Shown here piece by piece: positions 48,825-64,000 of a stretch of 64,000 bases of DNA (the first letter of the stretch is position 1; each line of letters opens with the position of its first letter). The stretch is from Rhyzopertha dominica (Eukaryota > Arthropoda > Insecta > Coleoptera > Bostrichidae), in NCBI GenBank assembly GCA_025024175.1, contig QCXZ01000041.1, positions 17,293,786-17,357,785 of the forward strand, given 5' to 3'. Below the pieces are notes generated by a model. The model did no database searches, was not told where the DNA came from, and was given only the letters and a program-made list of their open reading frames with translations. A program made the translations under genes and the position numbers.

Positions 48825-49812
48825 TGTTTTTGACTCCGACATTACTTTAAGTTCTTCCCTTGTTGATCCTGCTGAGTATTTTTCTTTCACACGATTAAAG
48901 CGGTTATTTAACTATCTTGTTGAATTTACTACAATTGCGAATCGTCGGCTTATGCTAAATACTAACTAGCTTTATTATAAATTTTGTCATTCCATTAACC
49001 AAAGTCATCTTCAGGGGATTTGGTTTCTTGTACCATTGTGTTAACGTAATAATCACTATACTGATTTCAGAATGCGAGTCTTTAACCAGATTTATTTGCT
49101 TTCTTGGTGTTTTTGTCTACCAATCAATGCACAACGCCCTATGTACAATTCGCCGCTCTTTTTCGAAAGCACACTTATTTGCTTGCAATAATATTTTATT
49201 CTTTTGTCCTTATTCACTCACAAACCATATTGACAAAAGCTTAGTACCTTCTACTAAGAGCCTATCAAAAATCTTTTCTGTTCTTATAAACTCTTTTAAA
49301 TTACTTGATTTACATGCAATACTACTTAAAATAACTAAATAGTACGATTTGTGAGGTATTTATTCTTTTATTCGTATAACCCAATATTCTGCCTAATTTG
49401 ACGAATTTACAAGAGCTACAACCACAAATACGAGCATTGTGATGTCAAATAGACCTAGGGCGGCATATCTCTGAGAGCTTAGCAAATTGCGATTGAAGTT
49501 CGCCTTTGTTGGCAGGGATTTGTGAGCCTCGGTTAGTTACAGTTTATTTGTGCGGGGAGACCCATTTGACATACATTCTTAACGCTTGTACAGCAATTCC
49601 GCCAACCTGGGGTCTTTTCAGTGAAATCCGAAATTGAAACGTTAACGGCGCGGCATATAATCTATCAGTAAACCGAACTAACTGTTAAACATTTGTTATT
49701 AGTAAAAAATTTTTATGGTTCTATATAGCTTTGAATTAAGCAGAACAATTCTACTGTTGGATTCATATTCCATGTATGCGGTAAATGGCAGAAATGGCCA
49801 GCCTGACGATTC

Positions 49813-51800
49813 CACTGGCTCGCTACAAAGTATGAAACCAGCAGGATATTTCAGGTTCTGTTCGACCGATTTTTCTGAAGTTCTTCATGGGCCTAAGGGT
49901 AATTGAAATCCATTTTCTGGAATTTTTTCAACTCCGTGTCAGCTCTCGTTTTCGAGATATGGGTGCAAGTTGCATTTTTTTAAATGGGAAGGGGGGCAGA
50001 AGGCACATCATTGAAAATGATATTATTTCCTGATTTCAAAAATGTATCACACTTGTACAATTTATTGCTTCTGAGTTGAGAAAAGTGTGATGACAAACTT
50101 GGGTCTNGCAAAAAACTTCGGGATAAAAAATCACATTCGTTATCACTAAGTAAGAACAAAAACTCCAGGTGTCTCCATTTTCCTCGTGACTGGTGATAAT
50201 TTTCACTCACTTTCTTATTGGCAACTGCAATGCCTCAGTTAACTGAACATAATCGCATCGAAATTTTGATGATGATTGATCATGGAGATAGAAGGCGAAG
50301 TTATTCGGAAGTAGTTGCACTTTACAATGCAATTCATGAAGATCGTGAATCAATTGACAGATCAACGGTTATTAAAAAATTGCAACGTTTTGACGAAACC
50401 GGCAGTGTTAAAAATCGTCAAAAACCAGGACGTCCAAAGGTTGCTACGAGTGAGGAAAGTAGCTTGAATGTCCTCTTAGATGTGCAAGAGAATCCCAAGT
50501 GTTCCATACAACAGCGTGCTCTCACTCACCATATTAGCAGAAGATCTGTTGAGAAAATTTTGGAAAAAGAGAAGTTTCATCCATACAAACTTCACTTATT
50601 ACAAGAACTGAATGAAGATGATTTCGATCGTAGGATAGAATTTTGCGAAACTGCTATGGACATGATGAAGATAGAAACATTTTAAATTGGATTATGTTTT
50701 CTGATAAAGCGACTTTTTGCCTCAATGGTAATGCGAATAGATATAATTGCAGATATTGGTCGGACACGAATTCACATTGGATGGAACAAGACCATACACA
50801 ACACCCTCGAAAAGTTAATGTCTGGTGTGGTATTATCGGTGAGCACATTATTGGGTGTTTTTAATCGATGAAAATTTGAATGCGGTCTCAAATATTTGCA
50901 GCTCTTGCGCGAACACGTTATAGGCAAACTTATTCGCATGTTCCCTAATCGCGAAAATGCTGCGCGTGCTTCTGAACAGATATGGTTTCAGCAAGATGGT
51001 GCACCGCCCCATTTTGCAGTCAACGTTCGTGGATATTTGAATGCGATATTTCCAGACAGATGGATTAGTATGCGCGGAGCGATAGAATGATAGAATGCCC
51101 AGCACCTTCCGCTGATCTGACGCCGCTTGATTTTTTCTGTGGGGGTATCTGAAAAATCGTATTTATGCTGATCGGCCAGATAATGCAGAAGATTTAAAAA
51201 GACGAATCAGGGTAGAAATTCAGAACTTACCTTCAAATATGCTACAAAAGGACAGAAAACTTTTACACAAGGCTACATTACTGCCAGAAAGTAAATGGGG
51301 CACATTTTGAGCATCTTCTGTAACGTAAATTTGAAAAAATACAGAATTTTTCACCGAATCATGTTTTTCCTCTACTTTTTACTTTTAGGGTACCCGATTT
51401 GCAATAAATTAATCAAACTAGACCAAAAATATTACCATTCAAGGAAAAATGGTAATACCTACCTATTGTGTCCACTTTAGCGATAAGGAAAATTGTTTTT
51501 ATTCTTTTCGTTCTTTGTCAGGCTCAATTATTGTATTTACACTTTTCTCAACTCATAAGGAATAAATTGTAGAAGTGTGATACTTTTTGAAATCAGGAAA
51601 AAATGTGCTTTTCAATGATGTGCCTTTTGACCCCCCTCCCATTTAAAAAATGACACGGAGTCGAAAAGAATTAAATGAGTTGAAAAAATTCCAGAAAATG
51701 CATTTTAATTACCCATAGGCCCATGCACAATTTCAGAAAAATCAGTCAAACAGAACCTGAAATATCCTGCTCGTTCCATACATTGTAGGGAACCTGTATA
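49813..51800 (+). mobile_element. DD41D (rosa-like) Tc1/mariner element with long inverted repeats
   Basis: A ~2-kb element. Its left ~300 bp (49813-50130) returns inverted at ~51485-51800, for example AGCAGGATATTTCAGGTTCT at 49840 faces its complement near 51765. The right end reads ACCTGTATA; the left end is altered (CACTGGCTCG), so the exact border is uncertain. It holds one broken transposase gene, 50230-51323. The arms differ at many positions, which suggests an old insertion. An undetermined base lies at 50107. Confidence 0.82.
50230..51323 (+). pseudogene. Transposase of the DD41D mariner-type element, broken
   Basis: ATG at 50230, chosen because it opens MPQLTEHNRIEILMM; the frame is intact to 50685. 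N-terminal helix-turn-helix DNA-binding region with a GRP motif (KPGRPKVAT, ~residues 59-67). The first catalytic block, FSDKATFCLNG, has Lys where relatives have Glu. The second is FQQDGAPPHF (Asp at 50995) and the third SADLTPLDFF-like (Asp at 51129). Discounting an 8-bp tandem duplication (GATAGAAT at 51081-51096), 41 residues lie between the last two Asp. Further frame breaks occur near 50675, 50865 and 51140. The natural end, VNGAHFEHLL, stops at 51321. Not functional. Confidence 0.85.
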
Positions 51801-54800
51801 TTTCGAAACGTTTCTTTTGCGATAGGTCACAGACTCTCATGTTCCTCTTGCAGGCTCCGCAACCAACATTTTAATAGTATTTATCAGAAAAAAAGTCTGC
51901 TTGGTAAACCTTCTTAGAATAAATACTTAAACAAATCAGATAAGCAGATTCTTTCAAAATCTAGTTTTCTCTTTCAAAAAGCTCACTGTTTCATAAGAGT
52001 TAATTTAACTCAGGCTAAACATTCACTAATACTTAAAGTCGTTGCTATGACAATTGAATAACTAAAACTAGAACTGCATACTTATCCAATTCCAAACATT
52101 TCATGGGTGATTTCCTAAATGGCTTCGAATTGTTCTTACCGCAATCGACTAGAGCTACTAATGAACTTTAGTTCGGCCGTTCCAACGCTGTTTCTCTTGT
52201 TGGCTAGTTTTTGTGGTAGAAATTAGGGGCAGCCGTGGGGATCGAAACACGGTAGGCTTGTCCGGGTATTCTGTCAGTGGATTAGCCCATTCATCCTGTT
52301 TGCTGTAGTTCGGACAGCTTGCCTTTGGGGTGCTCATAGCTGTTTACAACCTATTATGTTGTTTGCCGAGTATTCGTGTTTAGTAGTGTTGCTGGTTATT
52401 ATTTGACCGGAAATATAGAACTTGCGGACAGCATTATAAAAGGGAATGTTGCTTTGGAAAATATTAGGTAAAATGTGACCGTGTCTGGCAAAGATGTATG
52501 CATAAAAGAAGTATATTTTTAAGCTGGCTAAGGATTATAGAAGTTGCAGCATCATTACAAAATATGATGACAAGACCTCAGTCTTTACTCTGATGAATAA
52601 CAGCAAGAATCAAAATTATTTAAAAAAAACTATAATATAACAAAAAACACTATTTTTAGCCAATTTCCAATAGCGATACGTAGAGAGAATCTGAGAATAA
52701 TAAACAAAATTTGCAGAATTTTACACAAAAAATTGTATATCGAATACTTTTAAAAACAGCAGTCAGTATAAGTGGTCATAATCACAGTCTAAGGTAAAAC
52801 CCTTTTCTACCACTCCGCAAATACGAATTAGCTCAGCAACGTTCTGTGACATATAGTGCCTTATGTGATCGTTTGTGCTTTTGTTGCTTGCGTCAATGGC
52901 TTCACAAATTCAAGTTCATTTCTTTATATTATTACAGAAACTGTTAGACCACTCTATCTGCAGCCATGCTGATGACTCACCACATAGGCACATAACCTTC
53001 CTTTTGTTTTTTTTTGTTTTTGTATGAACAAGTTTTAAATAAAAACTAAGAGATTGAAATTTTCTTCCCCATCAAAGGTCAGTTTTGATACTTGTGCCTA
53101 ACTCTCAGATGAGTCTTAGTATCTTTTCAAGTTTCTTGAATCCATTGCTAACCCTAGTTCTGCATATTTAATACAAACAGAATTGTAATTTTCCTGTAAA
53201 TCTTTATTTGCATAGTATGTTACACTAGGCACAACAATTTTGTTTAAATGGGTACTGTTCTTTCTAAATCATATCGAATATGAGCATAGTCGTTAACTTT
53301 TCTAACCCAAAAAAGCAAACTGAATATCCAACAGAACCCAAAGTAATGATTTCAATAGGAATGACCACAAATAAGCAAGCAAGGCAATAGCTACAAGATT
53401 TGTATAATTAAAGTAAGTGCTCGAGTTTTAATTTTTCGTTGCTACATACTTATGATAGTAGGTGAGGCAGCATCATATACAGGGTTTCTATAAATTATGG
53501 AAATTATCAAATAAATCAGTTTGCCGCCTTTCAGGAAAGTGAACACAACTTTTACTTTCACGTTTACCAGTTATATAATCAACTGTGGGGTGACACGGTT
53601 TTGTATAACTTTCATGTTATGTATCGTACCTGTTAAATAATTGTACTCTGATGGACTAAAATATGTTTAGCCTGCTGCACTGGTAAAATTTACAAACTAA
53701 GTGGCACTACACAAATCTTCCACAGTGCAACAGTGCAAGGGTATAGACTAATGTAGAGGTTACCACAAGCCTACTATATCTATAATTATTGTTATTTCTT
53801 ACCTCTTTATAAAGCCATAAAGTTTGTGCTTATTGATGTTGAGCGATCGCCGTGCTTATTGTAGCTTGGCGGCAGTTACTAAAAGGCGGCACAAAGAATT
53901 CTGCTTTGCATGGAAACATTTTACATCTCCAACAAAGGCGAAACTTGTCGTAGAGCGTAGGATCCTAGTAGACTGACCAGAGCAGATGTTTATTTAAAAT
54001 GAGACAAGTTGTAATTATGTATAAGATTGGATTAAAACTTATTCAATAAAAGTTTGTGTCTGTGCTACATGATATGCTATGCTATGATATCTGTACCGCA
54101 ACCAACTTCAGACCTATACGTTTTGCTCTTGTTAAGACTCGTCAGTATAGTTTAGATCTAGTACAGGCAAGATAATATGACCTACTGGGGTCGGTCCTTG
54201 CTCGTTTGCAAAAAGTGCCGTGGCAGCCTGTTGTCAAATCAATATATGCAGGCGCATGCCAACTTGACAAATGACAGATCACTTTCATTTAGAAGAAGTC
54301 GCTACTATTTTTCAATGTTGGGTTACTCATTTGTCATTTCACTCAGTTTTTTACGGATACCTACACGGCAAAAAATTACTTAATGATTTTTCAGTAATCA
54401 GCTACACATCGGTGTCCAAAATTAAATTATTTTTTTAATGTATTTAATGAACATAAAATTTACTTTGGTATGGATACGAACAGAAAATAATACAAAAGAA
54501 TTCTCAGAGGCTTATAAAATATGAATCATAGAAATCAAGTAAACTAATTAATAATCATTATAGTGTTGATAATTAGTTTGCCGATTTCAGGGTTAAATCT
54601 CTTATCTATTTGATCTTTCTAGACGCACTGTGTGAAAGTTTGTTACTTACACCGCCCTTTATGTAAATGTGTACAATGTTTTGATGTTTTTACACCATTT
54701 GTATAAAGTAGGCAAATTTGAAGTTGCTATCCAAGAAAGTTTATGAAAAATTGCACAATCTGATACTTAAGCTAAATTACTTGAATTAAACACAATTATG

Positions 54801-57800
54801 ATTAGTAGCTTACCAGACTGTGTGCAATTTATTCCGGCTATAATGTTATAATATGTTAACTATATATGTACATACATATAAATCATGATTTTCTTGGAGG
54901 GAAACTTTAGTCGTTATGTTCACAATTGAAGTTTGATTTTCTTCACAGGTATTGCTAGGGAAATGTGTGAAAACAAACGAGGTGCCTTTCTGGCGGGCGC
55001 CGGCGTCCGAAAAATCGCGGGCGATGTGATTTTGCCCGGGATTTTTTGCGGACGCTGTGGATTGGCCTTCCGATTGTCGCCCCGTTCAAGCAAGGCGGTT
55101 CAGTTGACGATATCAGTCTTTAGCTCGTTAGCCACACCGTTTTGATACATTCACAAGCATGCTGCAGAAAATTTGCGGCTATACATGGGACTATAACGGA
55201 GGCATTGTTTGTGCAAATATTAAGTATAATGTGATCTTCAATCGTAGATCCGTTTTAATACAATGTTGAATGTCTACAACTGATTTGTGAATAACCCATT
55301 AGATTTTTATCGAAAGGCTTTCCTTAACATTATTTGTAAAATCGTTAAAGAAAAGCCATCCACTATTAGCCTGATAATGCCGTACACGAAGGAGCTAAAT
55401 TTTTAAAACAAATGACAAATTTTTAAAATATTTTTTCCATATGCTGATAGATGTGCGAGTAAATCTCAACTTAATATATGTATTTCTTAGTTTCCTTTTA
55501 ATTCAATACTATTTTCTCGTCTCTCGTCCACCGCGAGTGTAGGTGATAGTCTACACTAGTCATTCCATCGGTATTTTCGATTGATGAGTCCATAATAAAG
55601 ATGAAACAGAATCCTGAGATCCATCTGACTGACAAGAGCGCCAGTATGTATTATCCAAACTTTAAAATTTTCATTTACAACACGACGTTTTAGTTATAAT
55701 ACAATATAATACTTTATACAAAGTTTTCTTGATTGTATATTACCTACCCTACTGCAGTCTAAAATAATTTTTAAATGTAACCGACTTCAAGTTATACGGA
55801 ATACCTACAATTACTTTGTTTTTTTAAATTTATATACTTTTTAAAGAAATAGTTGAATTACGTTTCCTGAATTGGAGGTTATCTCTGAATGTCACTAAAT
55901 GAATGATCAATACAACAAAAATTTAAAACAATATAAACTTCTGAAAGATTCTAACGCGATGTCTTGGACGATATAATCATGTGTTATTTTTTTAAATAAC
56001 CTGAAAGCGGTCAGTCTAAACTACTAACAATGCTATACAAAATAAAATAAAATATTTTGTATCTGATATTTGAAAATTATTTATAACATCTATTTGAAAA
56101 AGTTGTTTAAAATTCACCCTTAGAAAAATATTTTTCTAAGACACAAATTTTCGATTTTCACATTAAGAGATAGCACCTCCTTTAATTTAAAAATAATTTT
56201 GACCTTACATTAGTATTGCAATCATCATTTTTCCACAAAATGTCGAATAGCTCCATCCTAGTGCATTTGACATAAGCATAAAGTGACATTAAAATTTCAT
56301 ACGGGTTACAAAAATATAATACCTAATAAACAAGTATGAAAGCCTTTAAAAGGTAAGAGACTTTAGCGCATTTTCATCATGGTTAAGCCAAGACTTATAC
56401 TACGAGCTGGCTAGGAACCCGATCCGTTGTGGCGTTCTTTAGATACGAGTGTGAAAGCATCAGACGGACACAGTGCTGACAACAGCGCCTTTGGAAAATA
56501 CCCTAAAAATATGGTGTTCCAATAAAAAAAAATAAAGTAAGTGTGAACTTATGGTACAACCGGAAGTCGGCTATCTTGGAAAATAATTTTAGGTTGTAGT
56601 ACTAATAACAGATAAACGTATTCAAGAAGACACTTTTACTGAGTTGAACCCGCAATGCATTAACATAACCTAATCCTAATATTCTAAAACTTTGATGAAT
56701 GTGCCATTTCTTCAAATTATCTTGCTTCAGATTTACTAGATAAACTTGATAAAGGCAGAAACACGTACTGAAACGTCGTTAACTTCAAACAATCAAATGT
56801 ACCATTTCTTTCTTTTCCACTGACGCCATCATGATTCCCGCAAAATCTTCACGGCTATAATCTTGGTATAATATTTTTTCATTATGTCCTGTGTCGTGGA
56901 CAATCGCTTCCTCCAACGCTTGTTGTGGGTTACTTATCGTTTATTACCTCTCATTCGTTTAGTATCATAATAAATGCTATTTTAATCAACATTGGACGCA
57001 CGTGCTTCTATAATAAAAATAAAACTATTTACCAACTCACTTACAATGGTGGAACAGTGTTAAAAGTAACTATTAAAATTTAACATTTCGTGCGTTTTTA
57101 TGATACTTTATCTTTATCATTTCGTTAATGCAAAATATATTGATTGCTCAGCAGACTTGAATGCGCTACATCTGTTGGTACAAGTACAAGTACAAGCCTA
57201 ATAATACATGAACGAAAAACTTTTTAAAATTTATTCCCATTCTTTTATTTATTTTCAGGGAACCATTAGATTTATTTACACAAACTTTCATCAAAATGTT
57301 GACTTACCGACTGAATTTCTTTTAAACTCGTGTCGCAGCTAGAGTTATTGTGATGCAGTAGATTTCTCAGTTACATGCATCTTAGTGCTTGGCACCAACA
57401 TGCTAATGATATTTAATAACTAGTACGTCATTACAGTCGACCATAGGTATGTGTTGAAAACTAACGATTATAAGAATTACTATTTTCTTGTTTTCAATTC
57501 CATTCCACTGGTAATTCAACATCTTGAAAAATTGACGATAAATTACTTATTATTACCTGTCGGTGATTTGTTTTTGCTTATCATCTAAAAATTCTAAAAG
57601 AATTATTAACGGATCTGGTTTAATTCTCCTAATTGACTCGGAAGTATTGACGTCTATGTTAGAATATTTGTATTACACTCCACAACCTTCACCTGTCAAA
57701 TCCACTGAAAGACTAATATTGACTGGCTAAGCTGATGCAAAAATGTGTACGTAACACAGACTGTAACCTTTACAATGAAGTACTGCGATGCAATGCCTCT

Positions 57801-58200
57801 TTTATACGTCTCAGAAACCTCAAATTTATTGATTGACTTACACAATACGAAAATGTTTTTTAATCTTGATACTTGGTATACTCCTACACATAAATAATTA
57901 TTAGGAATGTTGTATCTACGTAAAAACAGATATTCCCTAATTGCGTTCAGTTCAGAAATTTATTATCTTTTATTTTACTATGTACTAGGCTTAAATCTTT
58001 TGTACATAGAGTTCCACTAGTCTAAATGTTAAAGAGAACTGGTACGTATTACGGTTAAAATATAGGTAAACGACAGCATTTTTAAACCTTATTGCTTACC
58101 CAAACTTTGCCTTTTTTTGGATGACGTCTTTTAAAAGCTAAGAAATTTCCAATTAGGATGACCAAAGCCCTGGAATCTCATAGGAGATAGTTATTGGATT
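51801..58200 (+). other. ey intron sequence, mostly unassigned
   Basis: AT-rich intron. A GC-richer patch lies at 52190-52340 (GGGGCAGCCGTGGGGATCG, GGATTAGCCC). TACAGGGTTTC at 53478 looks like a lone mariner-type end. A repeat-type GAAACACG...CTGAAACGTC motif lies at 56755. The CpG-rich island at 54930-55150 is listed separately. No exon recognised. Confidence 0.45.
54930..55150 (+). promoter_or_regulatory. CpG-rich intronic island, possible exon or enhancer
   Basis: About 220 bp of very CpG-rich sequence (GGCGGGCGCCGGCGTCCG). It follows an acceptor-like TTGATTTTCTTCACAG ending at 54948 and is open in one frame to 55143. The encoded residues match nothing I know. Fly ey has alternative first exons upstream of the paired-domain exon, so an alternative exon or promoter is possible; an enhancer is equally likely. 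Confidence 0.32.
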
Positions 58201-58268
58201 AAGAGGCTAACTAGAATCGAACCTGGGACCTTCGGATTGCTAGTTAAATGTACTTCCACTGCATTACC
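58201..58268 (-). repeat. tRNA-like sequence, probably the head of a SINE
   Basis: On the - strand the order is GCAGTGGAAGTACATTTAACT, then CAATCCGAAGGTCCCAGGTT and CGATTCTAGTT, resembling a tRNA A box (TGCAGTGG) and an exact B box (GGTTCGATTC) with tRNA-like spacing. The D and anticodon regions resemble tRNA-Cys or a similar tRNA, but the acceptor stem does not close, so it is not a working tRNA gene. It may be a tRNA-derived SINE. Confidence 0.45.
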
Positions 58269-58548
58269 AAAGTTCTATTCAGATTCGATTTCAATGCGGC
58301 ATATATACATAAATATCAACCCAATAACTATTTATTAGGCGTTCAGGCGATAATTATCTTTGATTATACATCTATATTTTGGTTGTAATTAGCTGTTGAT
58401 CACTAGAATCGGGCCACAGTAGTGAATTTAAAATGCATTCACGCGATAACTGTCTTTAATTATTCAACTTGTTAGCAAAATTTTGCAAAAATATTTTGGA
58501 AAAGTACACGCGGAGTTGTAACCAAAAGCGTCTTGTTCTTGTAGCACA

Positions 58549-58760
58549 ATGCACCTGAAGTCGTACTTTGCAATATACAAAAATCGCCATTCAAAAAGAC
58601 GCAAGTTTTCTTCCAACAAAGAAGTTATGGAAGCTGTAGATAGCTGGATGGCAGACCAGGAAGAAGATTTTGGCTCAGAGGTACTATACGATCATTTTCT
58701 GAAGTGTATTAGGTTAAGGGGGATTATGTTGTGTAATAAAAGTCTTAAGCCTGTCTGTCT
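58549..58760 (+). mobile_element. Mariner transposase remnant, C-terminal piece
   Basis: KRRKFSSNKEVMEAVDSWMA followed by DQEEDF and a KCIRLRG block resembles the C-terminal end of mariner (SETMAR-like) transposases, where FSS.EEV..AV..W and KCI...G.Y are conserved. The upstream catalytic domain is absent and the frame changes after LYDHF. Confidence 0.6.
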
Positions 58761-60160
58761 TAGGCTGACACCTTATCAATACTCCTCGTTTACTAGCGTT
58801 TTGTGGTGTACAATTTTAATTTATTTTCTTAATTATTATTATTTAAAAAGCTCATTTATGTAAGTAAGTATAAATTGAGTGATCCGAATAGGACATGAAA
58901 AGTCAACAGCCGCAATAATTAACCTACATAAGGAAAGGTAAACAATGCAATAGCATAACTTTTGGCAAATAACTAATATTTAATATTTCCTAACAAATAA
59001 TTATCATTTGTTTGTGTGTAGCAAATCAAAATAAAAAATCCATAAAAGATTAACTCTATAACTTCAAAATCTCTATTTCGAAAATGACTAAACATAATAT
59101 TATCAGCAACTATCTAATTCAGCGAAATTTTTTCATAGTAAATATCCCCATTAGCATTTGTGAAATATTTGATAGATTTTATATGTACATGAGAAAGTAT
59201 TTAATTCTCAAAATTAACTATAATCTGTACACATTATTATGGATCTAAAGGTATATGACTATGTGGTGTTACGAATGTAAGATCGTCAATAATACCCAGC
59301 TGTAATTAGCAATACTTTTGTGCTAAGTATAGTAATAAATAAATGTTTATTTTACGAACTTTAACTGATCAGGTTTTCGGGAACTAGCTATTAAGTATGT
59401 TCTCCGCTCGCCTCACTATAGCTCTAATATTTTAGAAATATTTTTGAACAAAATAAATTGACAAGACATCCTCTTTATAATCTTAGAGTAAAATTAGTTA
59501 CTTTGGCAGTAAAGTTAACAAGAAGAATTGTGAATGTCAGTTAATAACAGAAGCGTACATTGATAAACTATAATGTAAGTAGATAAAAACCAAGTAAATT
59601 ATCCATGTTAATTTAAAGCCTCTAGATATTTAAAGTATGATAAACATCAACAGTTTAAGTTACTAAATTAATCGTATAGATAGATAGGTACTTTTTTAAA
59701 GAATATTTCTAGAGAAATATGACAATAACCAGATGGAAGGCGATTGGTTATTTCTAGAACAAACTACGCAGGAAAAAAAGAAAATATAAATTTGCCCGAT
59801 AATTGCCAACTGTCGTTGTTACATGGTTGGCTGAAGCCTCTTTGTATATATCAGTAAATTGATAGCTTTTGTAATTCTAGTAGTTTACACAGTTTCGGTT
59901 AATATTTCTGTTAAAGCAATAAGGCACCTACTTACGGAACATCATATAAATAGGGTAAACTAAGTCAGGATTTAATAAAATATTGATTCTCATTTAGCGT
60001 CGAAGTTCCGAATCCCTCCTCAAATTCCAGTTAGGTTTAGATTCTAAACATTTCAGAACAACATATGCCAAGTATCAAGATTTAAAACGTACATATAAAA
60101 TGGTCGCATTCGACCACTGGAATCCGAAAGCGTAATTTTGTAACTGTAGTATGACTGTGA

Positions 60161-64000
<3,840 letters not shown>

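Noticed and set aside
48458..48969. Long frames rich in Ile or Tyr
   Set aside because: The poly-Ile and poly-Tyr runs are translations of the ATT microsatellite, preceded by LINE sequence.

Overview
The window is AT-rich animal DNA with long introns and many degraded transposons, and it reads as insect genome sequence. The only clear host gene is a Pax6 ortholog of the eyeless (ey) type. Two exons on the + strand support it. The first, 32002-32119, ends in MAHKG, as in fly ey. The second, 60165-60330, encodes the N-terminal half of a paired domain with Pax6-diagnostic residues. Both splice sites are good and the junction is in phase (G|GT, glycine). They are separated by an intron of 28,045 bp. 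The rest of the paired domain and the homeodomain must lie beyond 64000. Some other insect groups share these features, so I do not name a species; a beetle is a guess.

Layout: 1-22.3 kb is noncoding DNA with remnants of LINEs, a Tc1/mariner copy, a non-autonomous hAT element, one unidentified broken reading frame (12.5-13.2 kb) and several GC-richer islands that look like regulatory DNA or 5' exons. 22.3-29.7 kb is a complete, very young Ty3/gypsy LTR retrotransposon with gag and pol open, a tRNA-Lys primer site, a polypurine tract and a target duplication. Its pol appears to be expressed by -1 frameshifting at a GGGAAAC slip site followed by a possible pseudoknot. The first ey exon lies 2.3 kb downstream of the 3' LTR in the same orientation. 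From 32.1 to 60.2 kb the ey intron holds GC-rich islands (candidate enhancers), a nearly perfect 1-kb palindrome (34.4-35.5 kb), LINE pieces, a foldback element nested inside a LINE, an ATT microsatellite and a 2-kb DD41D (rosa-like) mariner relative with 300-bp inverted repeats. After the paired-domain exon, another broken DD41D-type copy begins within 400 bp; the rest to 64000 is unassigned intron.

No rRNA gene, intact tRNA gene, CRISPR array or operon was found. The functional content is one developmental transcription factor with its presumed control DNA and one potentially active retrotransposon; everything else is transposon debris or noncoding sequence.
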